A stretch of 64,000 nucleotides of DNA from Hymenobacter sp. DG25A (GTDB lineage Bacteria; Bacteroidota; Bacteroidia; Cytophagales; Hymenobacteraceae): NCBI RefSeq assembly GCF_001280305.1, contig NZ_CP012623.1, positions 1,550,001 through 1,614,000 on the forward strand. The letters are read 5' to 3'. Shown piece after piece: positions 43,379 through 51,807 of this stretch (position 1 is the stretch's first letter; every line of letters starts with the position of its first letter). The translations under genes and the position numbers were made by a program. The notes beneath the pieces are model-generated. The model was not told the DNA's origin and ran no database searches. It saw only the letters and a list, made by a program, of their open reading frames with translations.

Positions 43379-45148
43379 ATGTTTCTGCTCCTACTTACTA
43401 CGGCCCTGCTGGGCACCTCCCCCGCTGCTCCGGCCCCCGATTGGCGCACGCCCTTCGAGAAAGGCAACGGCAACACCACAACCACCTACCAGCAGTGCAT
43501 CGACTACTACAAGCGGCTGGATGCTGCCTATTCTGAAATAACGATGCGCGAAGCCGGCCCCACCGATGTGGGCCGCCCGCTGCATGAGGTGGTCATTTCC
43601 CTGGATGGCGACGCCGACCCCGCTTCCGTGCATCAGAAAAACCGGCGGGTTATTCTCATCCAGAACGGTATTCACCCCGGCGAGCCGGAAGGCATTGATG
43701 CCTCTATGATGCTTGCGCGCGACTACGTGCAGAAAAAAGAGCTACGCCGCCAGTTGGAAAACGTCACGCTGGTTATCATTCCGGCTTACAATGTGGATGG
43801 AATGCTGAACCGGGGCACTTCCTCCCGCGCCAACCAGAACGGGCCGCAGGAATATGGCTTCCGCGGCAACGCCCGCAACCTCGACCTGAACCGGGATTAC
43901 ATCAAGCAGGACTCGCGCAACGCCCGCTCCTTTGCCCAGCTGTTTCAGCGCTGGCAGCCCGATGTGTTTGTGGATACGCACACCTCCAACGGCGCCGACT
44001 ACCAATACACCATGACGCTCATTGCCACGCAGAAAGACAAGCTGCACCCGGCCCTGAGCAACTATATGGAAAAGCAGCTGCTGCCCGCCCTGTACGGGGA
44101 TATGAGCAAGCGCAAGTGGCCCCTCACGCCCTACGTAGATTTTGAGGGCCGCACCCCCGATGCCCGCGGGCTGGTAGGCTTTCTGGAAACGCCGCGCTAT
44201 TCCACCGGCTACACCACGCTATTCAACACCATCGGGTTTGTGACGGAAACGCACATGTGGAAGGCCTTTGCGCCTCGCGTGCGCGTCACCTACGACTTCC
44301 TGGATGTGCTGATACACACCGTGCACCGCGATGCGGCCACCATTGCGCAGGCCCGCCAGACCGCCGCGCAGCAAACCGCCGTGCAAACCTCTTTCCCGCT
44401 GGCCTGGCAGCTGGACACCACCCAGGCTACCAAGTTTGAGTTCCGGGGCTACGAGGGCAAAACGAAAACCAGCCAGGTAAGCAACCTGCCCCGCCTTTAT
44501 TACGACCACAAAGCCCCATATAAGCGCCCTATCCCTTATTACAACACCTTCCGGCCCACTGTAACGGTAACCCGTCCGCAGGCTTATGTGATTCCCCAAG
44601 CCTGGGGCGAAGTGCTGGACCGCCTGCGTCTCAGCCACGTGCGCCTGCAACGCCTCACGCGCGACACCACCCTGACAGGCGAAATTTATTCCATTGCTGA
44701 TTACAAAACGGCACCCCGGCCCTACGAAGGCCATTACCTTCACTCTCAGGTGCAGGTAAAAACACAACAGCAGGCCCTGGCCTTCCACACCGGCGACTAC
44801 GTAGCCTGGCTCGATCAGCCCGCCGCCCGTTATCTGGTTGAAACGCTGGAGCCGCAGGCCACCGATTCGTTTTTTGCCTGGGGCTTCTTCGACAGCATCC
44901 TGCAGCAGAAAGAGTATTTCTCTGACTATGTATTTGAAGACCTGGCCGCAGAAATGCTGGCGAAAAACCCCGCCCTCAAAGCCCAGCTGGAAGCCAAGCG
45001 TCAGGCCGACCCGGCCTTCGCCAAAAGCGCTGCCGCGCAGCTGGACTTCATCTACCGCCAGTCGCCCTACTACGAGCCTTCTCACCTGCGCTACCCCGTA
45101 CTGCGCTGGCAGGGTGCCGCGTTAAAAGGCATACTGAAGGAGGAATAA
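43379..45148 (+). CDS. M14 family zinc carboxypeptidase
   Basis: 589 residues with a short signal-like start (FLLLLTTALLGTSPAAPA). Zinc ligands: His99 and Glu102 in HPGEPEG, His201 in VDTHT; NLDLNRDY supplies the substrate-binding Arg. The C-terminal catalytic Glu is probably in the 230-290 region (TETHMW). The rest (about 300-589) is a beta-rich extension of unknown use. Exported peptidase that removes C-terminal residues, possibly from cell-wall peptides. Transcribed alone after the DoxX hairpin. Confidence 0.85.
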   Translation: MFLLLLTTALLGTSPAAPAPDWRTPFEKGNGNTTTTYQQCIDYYKRLDAAYSEITMREAGPTDVGRPLHEVVISLDGDADPASVHQKNRRVILIQNGIHPGEPEGIDASMMLARDYVQKKELRRQLENVTLVIIPAYNVDGMLNRGTSSRANQNGPQEYGFRGNARNLDLNRDYIKQDSRNARSFAQLFQRWQPDVFVDTHTSNGADYQYTMTLIATQKDKLHPALSNYMEKQLLPALYGDMSKRKWPLTPYVDFEGRTPDARGLVGFLETPRYSTGYTTLFNTIGFVTETHMWKAFAPRVRVTYDFLDVLIHTVHRDAATIAQARQTAAQQTAVQTSFPLAWQLDTTQATKFEFRGYEGKTKTSQVSNLPRLYYDHKAPYKRPIPYYNTFRPTVTVTRPQAYVIPQAWGEVLDRLRLSHVRLQRLTRDTTLTGEIYSIADYKTAPRPYEGHYLHSQVQVKTQQQALAFHTGDYVAWLDQPAARYLVETLEPQATDSFFAWGFFDSILQQKEYFSDYVFEDLAAEMLAKNPALKAQLEAKRQADPAFAKSAAAQLDFIYRQSPYYEPSHLRYPVLRWQGAALKGILKEE

Positions 45149-45168
45149 AACGTCTTGCTGCAATTGTC

Positions 45169-45318
45169 CGTCATGCAGAGGCGTCAGCCGAAGCATCTCG
45201 CGTGCTGACGTTGCCACAGTAACTGTCATGTCGAGCGGAGGCGAAGCATCTCGCTAGTGTGGTATACCTTGGCAACGAAGCGGTAGAGATGCTTCGACTG
45301 CGCTCAGCAGCACGGTCT
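45169..45318. repeat. Dispersed inverted-repeat element, copy 3
   Basis: Three units as in copy 2: a direct half-unit (45169-45210) with CCGAAGCATCTCGCGTGCTG, a second unit (45234-45276) with GAAGCATCTCGCTAGTG and GGTATACC, and an inverted unit (45284-45318) with GAGATGCTTCGACTGCG. It fills the gap between the M14 and ABC transporter genes. Confidence 0.8.
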
Positions 45319-45356
45319 TTCCATTACCTATTTCAATCCAGCTCTCATCCAAAAGA

Positions 45357-46259
45357 ATGGCTGTCCTCGAGTTAAATAATCTATCAAAAAACTACGGTCG
45401 CACGCAGGCGCTTCGGGGGCTCACGCTGACCGTAGAGGCGGGCAGCGTGTATGGCTTGCTGGGGCCGAATGGCAGCGGCAAAACCACCACGCTGGGGCTG
45501 GCGCTGGGCGTGCTCAATGCCAGCAGCGGCACGGTGCGCTGGTTCGGGCAGCCCATATCCTCAGCCAGCAAGCGGCGCGTGGGGGCCATGCTGGAAACGC
45601 CAAACTTCTTTCCCTACCTCACGGCCCGCCAGAACCTGAAGGTAGTGGCCGCCGTGAAGCACGCCGAAGATGGGGCCATTGATGATGCGCTGGAAGCCGT
45701 GGGCCTGCTGGCCCGTCAGCATGATGCTTTTTCTGCCTACTCCCTGGGCATGAAGCAGCGCCTGGCCCTGGCTGCAACCCTGCTCAGCCGACCCGAGGTG
45801 CTGGTGCTGGACGAGCCCACCAACGGCCTGGATCCGCAGGGCATTGCCGAAGTACGGACCCTCATTCAGCGGCTGGCGGCCGAAGGTAAAACCATCATAA
45901 TTGCCAGTCACCTGCTTGATGAGATTGAGAAAGTATGCACCCATGTGGCCGTGCTGCATCGGGGCGAGCTGCGCGCCGCCGGCCGTGTAGCCGACATTCT
46001 GGCCACCGCCGACCGGGTGGTGTTGCGCCCCGCGGCCGGCACTCCTGCCACCGCCCTGCCGCACGCCCTGGCCCAGCTTCCCTGGGTTAACGACGTGCAG
46101 CCGGAAGCTGACGGACGCCTCAGCGCCCAGCTGGCCGAGGGCTATGACCCGGCCGCTTTAAACCGGGCCCTGTTTGAGCAGGGCATTGTACTGGCCGGTC
46201 TGGAAATGCGCCAGCGCAGCCTGGAAACCCAGTTCCTGGCCCTCACGCAGGCACAGTAA
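45357..46259 (+). CDS. ABC transporter ATP-binding protein
   Basis: 300 residues, cytoplasmic ATPase of an ABC exporter. Walker A GPNGSGKTT near residue 36, signature SLGMKQRLA near 133, Walker B VLVLDEPTNGLD near 152, H-loop IASHLLDE near 183. All sites are intact. The C-terminal 80 residues are the BcrA/CcmA-like extension. Substrate unknown: the family includes bacitracin-type resistance and lipid or drug exporters. The permease gene follows after 25 bases. Confidence 0.92.
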   Translation: MAVLELNNLSKNYGRTQALRGLTLTVEAGSVYGLLGPNGSGKTTTLGLALGVLNASSGTVRWFGQPISSASKRRVGAMLETPNFFPYLTARQNLKVVAAVKHAEDGAIDDALEAVGLLARQHDAFSAYSLGMKQRLALAATLLSRPEVLVLDEPTNGLDPQGIAEVRTLIQRLAAEGKTIIIASHLLDEIEKVCTHVAVLHRGELRAAGRVADILATADRVVLRPAAGTPATALPHALAQLPWVNDVQPEADGRLSAQLAEGYDPAALNRALFEQGIVLAGLEMRQRSLETQFLALTQAQ

Positions 46260-46284
46260 TCCTTCTACTTCAACACTCTTTGCC

Positions 46285-47052
46285 GTGCTGTTTCGCGCCG
46301 AACTCCGCAAAATTCTTCCCTATCGCACCGTCTGGATTATCCTGCTGCTGTTTGCCCTGCTGCTAACGGGCTTTGTGGCCATGAGCGGCGGCACCGTTAT
46401 CAATGGAAAGCCCATCGGCAACTCCCTGTACGCCTTTCCTGAGCTCTGGAGCCGATTGGGCTACGTGGCCAGCTACTTCAACCTGCTGCTGGGCATTCTG
46501 CTCATCATTCTGATTACCGATGAGTTTCAATTCCGCACGTTTCGGCAGCAGGTGATTGACGGGCTTTCCCGCGCCGAGCTGGTGCAGGCTAAGCTGGGCG
46601 TGGCCGGGGCGCTGGTGGTGTATGCCACGCTGGTAGTGCTGGCTGTGGGCCTTTTCTTTGGCCTCACGCGCGGCCCCCAGCCCGCTCCCGGCGCTATTAC
46701 CGCCGATTTGAGCGCGGTAGCCCTATATGCGCTGCAGGCCCTGGGCTACCTGAGCTTGGCGGCTTTGCTGGCCTTTCTGGTGCGCAAAAGCGGCGCGGCC
46801 ATCATTTCCTTTCTGGTGTATATGTGGATTGCTGAGCCCCTGCTTCGCTCCCAGCTGCCCGATGAGTTGGACCGCTACTTCCCGGCTAAGCTGCTGGGCA
46901 GCCTCACACCTACTCCCGGCCAGGAGCTTTTAACCACGGTAACCGGGCCCACCGGGGCTCTTACGCCGGCGCAGGCAGTGCCTTTTGCCCTGGCTTACAT
47001 TGCCTTGTTCTGGGGCCTGAGCTACCTGCTGCTTCGTAACCGGGATTTATAG
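46285..47052 (+). CDS. ABC transporter permease
   Basis: 255 residues from GTG 46285 (MLFRAELRKILPYRTVW). Six hydrophobic segments in the ABC-2 pattern, with a large loop after the first helix. Partner of the preceding ATPase gene. The ABC-2 type moves drugs, lipids or polysaccharide precursors outward. The stop lies only 12 bases before the convergent stop at 47065. GTG was chosen because the frame further upstream overlaps the ATPase gene and is not coding. Confidence 0.85.
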   Translation: MLFRAELRKILPYRTVWIILLLFALLLTGFVAMSGGTVINGKPIGNSLYAFPELWSRLGYVASYFNLLLGILLIILITDEFQFRTFRQQVIDGLSRAELVQAKLGVAGALVVYATLVVLAVGLFFGLTRGPQPAPGAITADLSAVALYALQALGYLSLAALLAFLVRKSGAAIISFLVYMWIAEPLLRSQLPDELDRYFPAKLLGSLTPTPGQELLTTVTGPTGALTPAQAVPFALAYIALFWGLSYLLLRNRDL

Positions 47053-47064
47053 TTTTCCGCCCGC

Positions 47065-47868
47065 TTAAGGCATGGCAGGCCGGGGTTGCAGCGAGTTGGC
47101 GTAGTTCACGATGTAGGCCAGCTCCCGGGGCACCCCAAAATTGAGCTTGTTCTGCTTAGCATACTGCTCTATCTGGCGGCTAAACGTTCGGAAGTAGTTC
47201 AGCAGGTCTTTTTTGGGGTTGCGCAGGGGCACAATTTCGCCCTGCAGAGTAGCTAGGTACAGCATGTCTTTGATTTCCGTCAGGCTACCGTAGCGCGTAC
47301 CGGGCGGGCCATACATACCGCGGCTGAGGCCCCGGTTATACGGATCTACTACGTTGCGCTCTACCAGTTCCTGGCGGCGCAGCAAGAGCGTGGGGCCCGC
47401 GCTCAGCTGCTCAAAAAAGGCCGGCGACTTAAAGTCCGAATAGTCCTGGTCGCGGTTCCAGCGGTAGGTGCGAAATATGCGCGTCCGGGTGGTATCCCGC
47501 TGGTTACGGCGCATGGCAACAGCGGGCGTATATAGCGGCGGGTTTCCGTAGAAGTAGCCGTTGCGGGCATCGTAAAAATCATCGTAGCGGTAGGCGGGCA
47601 GGTTATTCCCCACTTCTGCCTTTACCGCAAAGGCCTTCACCGCTACCGGCGACAACGTGCTGACGGTCTGATCCGGCCGCGTGATGCGAATCACGTCTTC
47701 GCTCCGGTGCAGAATCAAAGGCCCCCGAATGGTGTCGCCATTGGCCAGGAGCACCGTGGCGCCCGCAAACTCCTGCACAAAGCTGCGCTGAGCCTGCGCG
47801 GCAGGTACCAGCGCCGTGAGCAGTCCACTCAGCAAAATCCAGGATAAACCGTGCCGTTTCATAGTCAT
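47065..47868 (-). CDS. Exported protein of unknown function, paralogue of next gene
   Basis: 267 residues with a signal peptide (LLSGLLTALVPAAQA). Shares long stretches with the protein at 47952-48782: TVLLADGDTIRGPLILHH-type segment, then a TYRWNRxQ box, a FFEQLSxGP box, LRxxELxRR, and a C-terminal KKDLL...SRQIxQYAxQNKL. No known fold was recognised. The GDTIRGPLI segment, which opens after the signal, suggests a beta-domain. Probably periplasmic or surface exposed. Convergent with the ABC permease gene. The homologous starts (ATGACTAT...) in both paralogues support 47868. Confidence 0.75.
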   Translation of the reverse strand: MTMKRHGLSWILLSGLLTALVPAAQAQRSFVQEFAGATVLLANGDTIRGPLILHRSEDVIRITRPDQTVSTLSPVAVKAFAVKAEVGNNLPAYRYDDFYDARNGYFYGNPPLYTPAVAMRRNQRDTTRTRIFRTYRWNRDQDYSDFKSPAFFEQLSAGPTLLLRRQELVERNVVDPYNRGLSRGMYGPPGTRYGSLTEIKDMLYLATLQGEIVPLRNPKKDLLNYFRTFSRQIEQYAKQNKLNFGVPRELAYIVNYANSLQPRPAMP

Positions 47869-47951
47869 TGCCTTAGAAATATATGGATTTTCAGAGCCTT
47901 TTCCAAGGACTATAAGGCGGACAAAGTCAGACCCATACGCAGTGCCTTTTA

Positions 47952-48782
47952 CTATTCTTGGGCAGGCTCGGGAGCACTGATGGAGTTGGCATAGTCCACG
48001 ATCAAAGCAAGCTCCCGTGAAAAGGAGAAGTCCAGCTTGTTTTGCCGGGCATACTGCTGAATTTGGCGGCTTTTGGTATGATAGAAGCCCAGCAGGTCCT
48101 TTTTGGGTTTACGCAACGGCACTACCTCCCCTTGCGGCGTACCCAGGTACAGCAGATCCTTCACCGGTCGGTAAAATCTGGTTTCCTGATTGTAGGTGCT
48201 GGAATTACTATAGGCACGAATCACGCGCTTCTCCAACTCCTGACGACGCAACAGGCATACAGGCCCATTGCTGAGCTGCTCAAAGAATACCGGTAATGTA
48301 AACTTGGAATTCGCCTGGCTGCGGTTCCAGCGGTAGGTGCGGTACACCTTTACGTGCAACGTATCCAACCGGGTAAGCCACAGAGGAAGCGCCTGTTTGT
48401 AACTCGACCGGCTATTGAAGGAGTACCCGCTACTGTTTGCGTAGCCGATTTGCCTCATGGATAAATCATCGGGATGGGGCTTTTTTTCGGGATAGGCTTG
48501 ATTTTCGGTCAGGTTATTATCTACCTCTCCCTTCACTGTAAAAGATTTTACCGCAATAGGTGAGAATGTGCGCACCGTCTTATCCGGCATGGTGATGCGG
48601 ATAACATCCTCATTGTGGTGCAAAATCAGTGGCCCCCGAATAGTGTCGCCGTCAGCCAGCAGTACCGTAGCCGCCGCAAAGTGCTGTACATAACTGGGCT
48701 GCGCCTTCACTTTTGATGGACAGATAAAATATAGCAATCCAATTGCCAGAACCTTTAGATCTAATTGCCTTAGAATAGTCAT
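47952..48782 (-). CDS. Exported protein of unknown function, tandem paralogue
   Basis: 276 residues with a signal peptide (VLAIGLLYFICPSKVKA). Clearly related to the downstream gene over its length (GDTIRGPLILHHNEDVIRI; YRTYRWNRSQ; VFFEQLSNGP), with less conserved middle regions. This copy is noticeably poorer in G and C, in keeping with faster drift or a different origin. The two arose by tandem duplication; 83 bases separate them. Function unknown. Confidence 0.75.
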   Translation of the reverse strand: MTILRQLDLKVLAIGLLYFICPSKVKAQPSYVQHFAAATVLLADGDTIRGPLILHHNEDVIRITMPDKTVRTFSPIAVKSFTVKGEVDNNLTENQAYPEKKPHPDDLSMRQIGYANSSGYSFNSRSSYKQALPLWLTRLDTLHVKVYRTYRWNRSQANSKFTLPVFFEQLSNGPVCLLRRQELEKRVIRAYSNSSTYNQETRFYRPVKDLLYLGTPQGEVVPLRKPKKDLLGFYHTKSRQIQQYARQNKLDFSFSRELALIVDYANSISAPEPAQE

Positions 48783-48870
48783 AGTCGTGAAATATAGGGA
48801 GGTTGTGGCCGTTTACAACACTCCACTTCCATTTCTAACGGTCTATACTTTCCTGCTGCAAACGGATGCT

Positions 48871-50364
48871 TTACGGCTGCCCCGGCGCCCCGCCCGCCGC
48901 CCAGCGCAGGGTAGCTTGCGTTTGGGCGTATTTGGCCTGCAGCTCGGCCAGTTTTACGCGCGCCAGCACCAGGCTGGCTTCCCGGGAGTTGAGCAGGAAC
49001 ACGGAGCTTTCCCCGTTTTCGAAGCGTGTCTGCTCGCCCTCGCGCAGGCGGCTGGCATTGCGCACTACCTGCTCCTGCAGGGCCAGCTGCTCGCGCAGGG
49101 CTTCCCAGTCGTTGGCGGCGGTTTGTACTCCGGTCTGAATGTCGCGGGTATTCTGCTGCAGATCCAGCTGGGTTTCCTGCAGCTTGAGGCGGTTTAGCTG
49201 GATTTTGGCCCGCTCCTGGCGCAGCAGCAACGGATACGCAAAGCTCAGACCCAGCTTGTAGTTGTTTTCGAGGTAGGTGCCGCTGAGGCTGGCGGGCTTT
49301 TCCGGATTGAAGGGCTGCCCGGCCTGCAGCAGGTTATACTCCACGGAAAGCTTGGGCAACAGCTTGTTGGCAAGCACGCGGCGCTCCACGCCCAGCTGGT
49401 TTAGCTTGGCCTGGTTTTTCTGCAGCTCCGGATGCACCTGCCCGGCTACCTGGGCCAGAGCCCACACCGAATCAGCCGAAAGGGGACGCCACTCGGTGGG
49501 GCCGGGCAGCAGCTGGGGGCGGGCCGTGGCCGGCAGCTCGCGGGGCTGCTGCAGCTCGTCCCAGAGGTAGTTGCTGAGCAGCAGCGTGGCGTTCCGGAAT
49601 TGCACCCGGGCCTGACTGAGCACTGCCTGCCGGTTCTGCAGCTCTGTGAGGGCCTCCACGGAATCAATAGCGGCCAGGTCGCCGAGTTGTACGCGCTGCC
49701 GGATGGCCTGCAGGCGGATAAGGGCCAGGTCGGTATTCTGGGTCAGCAGCTGCAGGCGCTGGTAGCTCAGGCTCCAGTCCCAGTAGTCTTTGGTGGCCTG
49801 AAGCAGCAATTTGTTGAGGGCGCTGCGCCGTTCTGCCTCGGCCAGGCCCTGCAGGGCCTGGGCCTGCCGCACCGCGGCCCGGCGCTCATCCATGAGCAAG
49901 CCCTGCCCCAGCGGCACCGAAATACCCACGTAGCTCAGGCCCGCGGGCGAAGTGCTGCTTTCCGGATTGATGTAGGGTCCTACGCCCCGGTCGAAGCCCG
50001 CTTTCACATCCAGGCCATACCACACCGGAATGCGCAGCTGGGCGTCCCAGTCATGAAAATATTCTTTGCCGCTGAAGGTCTTGCCGTAGTATTTGCTGGT
50101 GGCGGTGGGGTCGAAAAGGCCGCGGGCGTAGCGCACCTCCTGCAGGGCGCGCTCCGGCAGCAGGCCGGCTTTGCGGGCCACGGGGTGGCGCAGCGCCACG
50201 TAAGTCAGTAGGTCCGGCAGGGTGAATATTTGGGCTGAGTCGACGGGGCGGGATTCCACTACTTCCGGCATACCGGCCGGCGGCCAGTTGCCGGCTACCT
50301 GGGCGCGCCCGGGCAGGGAAACCAACATAATACCCAGCAAAAAGGCACACTTCAGTTGTTTCAT
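48871..50364 (-). CDS. TolC family outer-membrane efflux channel
   Basis: 497 residues with a signal peptide (LLGIMLVSLPGRAQ). Long helical repeats with many Gln and Leu residues, two OEP domains, and YVALRHPVARKAG near the start. It forms the outer-membrane exit of a tripartite exporter. Its ATG overlaps the stop codon of the HlyD gene (ATGA), so it is translated after it. Fourth gene of the TetR-ABC-HlyD-TolC operon. Confidence 0.88.
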   Translation of the reverse strand: MKQLKCAFLLGIMLVSLPGRAQVAGNWPPAGMPEVVESRPVDSAQIFTLPDLLTYVALRHPVARKAGLLPERALQEVRYARGLFDPTATSKYYGKTFSGKEYFHDWDAQLRIPVWYGLDVKAGFDRGVGPYINPESSTSPAGLSYVGISVPLGQGLLMDERRAAVRQAQALQGLAEAERRSALNKLLLQATKDYWDWSLSYQRLQLLTQNTDLALIRLQAIRQRVQLGDLAAIDSVEALTELQNRQAVLSQARVQFRNATLLLSNYLWDELQQPRELPATARPQLLPGPTEWRPLSADSVWALAQVAGQVHPELQKNQAKLNQLGVERRVLANKLLPKLSVEYNLLQAGQPFNPEKPASLSGTYLENNYKLGLSFAYPLLLRQERAKIQLNRLKLQETQLDLQQNTRDIQTGVQTAANDWEALREQLALQEQVVRNASRLREGEQTRFENGESSVFLLNSREASLVLARVKLAELQAKYAQTQATLRWAAGGAPGQP

Positions 50365-51749
50365 TTGCCTTCCTCCTCTCCCCCGCTATCGGCGGCTTTG
50401 GCGGACTTGCCAGCCTTGGCCTCTGCCACCGGGCTGCCCACAAAATTGGGCGGAAAGCCGTTCAGCTGCCGCCACAGCTCATACCAGATTGGCACATCAT
50501 CCAGCAGGGCCCAGCCGTACACGCCGGAGCCTACCCGCAGGGGTTGTGGCCAAGGCTCCAGGTCCGGATCGGGGGTAACCAGAATGCGGTACTGCCCCTG
50601 GGAGCCAATATTATCAATGACGGCCACGCGGCCCCCAAACGTACCAAAGCTGGAGCCCGGCCAGCCGCTGAACACAAGCGCGGGCCAGCCATCAAACTGC
50701 AGCCGCACCTTGCGCCCAACGGTGAGCAGGGGAATGTCCATGGGCTTCACGTACAGCTCGGCGGCTAGGGCCGGGGTTTGGGGCATCACCGTCACAATCG
50801 GCTCGCCTTCCTTTACCATCTCGCCCAGGCCCTCTTTCAGGGCCCGCACCACGTAGCCATCCTGCGGGGCCTGAATATAGTAGTAGCCGGCTCTGATGCT
50901 GAGGTTAGCCAGCTCATTGCGCAGCTTGGCAATCTGGCCTTCACTATCAAACTGATACGCCACGGCCGAGCGCCGGTCCGATTCTGACTTGGCCAGCTTA
51001 TCTTGGTATTCGGCCTGCAGCGAGGACAGCTCCAGCTGGGCATTGAGCAGCTCCTGCTGGCTGGCCCCCACTTTGTTCTCGGCGGACTGCTGCTTGGCGG
51101 TGCTTTCCTGGAACTTAAGGCGGCGCTGTTCCAGCTCCGTCAGGCTTTTTAATCCCTGTTTGTAAAGGGCCTCCTGGCGCGTGAGCTGCTGGCGCGCAAT
51201 TTCCAGGTCGTTGTTGGCGGCGCGCAGCTCGGCCTGGTCAGAGTTCAGCTTGAGGCGCGTCTGGTTTACTTTGTTGCGGGCTTTGTCCAGGCTGATGCGC
51301 AAACCGCTGCGCAGGGCCTGCTGCTGAGAGCCCAGGGCCACCGTTTTACCCCGGTTTTCTTCCAGGGCCGAAATTTTAGCCTGCAGCTGCTCCCGGGTGC
51401 GCTGTAGCAGCTGGGGGTCGAAATATTTCTCCTTGATTTCAGTGATTTCAACCAGCGTATCGCCCTTTTTTACCAGCTGGCCTTCCCGCACGTGCCAGCG
51501 GGCAATACGCCCGGCAATGGTACTGGGCACGGTTTGCGGGCGGTCCTGGGGGCGCAGAGTGGTCAATTGGCCGTAGGAGCGGATGTTCTGCGTCCAGGGC
51601 AGAAACCCGGCCAGCAGCACCAATACCCCCAGCGCCCCTACCCAGCGGGCCAGCGTGCGCCCCATGGTGGGCGTTTGCACCCGGGCAAACGAGCGGAAGC
51701 GCGCTACCGCCGGGTTGGTTTCATCCAGGGGATTTTCAGCGAAAGGCAT
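50361..51749 (-). CDS. HlyD family membrane fusion protein
   Basis: 462 residues. One N-terminal membrane helix (about 35-55, LARWVGALGVLVLLAGFLPW), lipoyl/beta-barrel halves (about 75-115 and 290-400) and a long coiled coil in between (about 120-280) rich in Gln and Arg. It bridges the inner-membrane ABC protein and the TolC channel. The acidic and Ala-rich tail (AEAKAGKSAKAADS) is unusual. Third gene of the operon. Confidence 0.88.
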   Translation of the reverse strand: MPFAENPLDETNPAVARFRSFARVQTPTMGRTLARWVGALGVLVLLAGFLPWTQNIRSYGQLTTLRPQDRPQTVPSTIAGRIARWHVREGQLVKKGDTLVEITEIKEKYFDPQLLQRTREQLQAKISALEENRGKTVALGSQQQALRSGLRISLDKARNKVNQTRLKLNSDQAELRAANNDLEIARQQLTRQEALYKQGLKSLTELEQRRLKFQESTAKQQSAENKVGASQQELLNAQLELSSLQAEYQDKLAKSESDRRSAVAYQFDSEGQIAKLRNELANLSIRAGYYYIQAPQDGYVVRALKEGLGEMVKEGEPIVTVMPQTPALAAELYVKPMDIPLLTVGRKVRLQFDGWPALVFSGWPGSSFGTFGGRVAVIDNIGSQGQYRILVTPDPDLEPWPQPLRVGSGVYGWALLDDVPIWYELWRQLNGFPPNFVGSPVAEAKAGKSAKAADSGGEEEGK

Positions 51750-51807
51750 TGGGGGTAAGTCTAAGCTTGTGTGAGTAGTACTATCTCGCCGGTGGCAGGG
51801 CGGCTAT

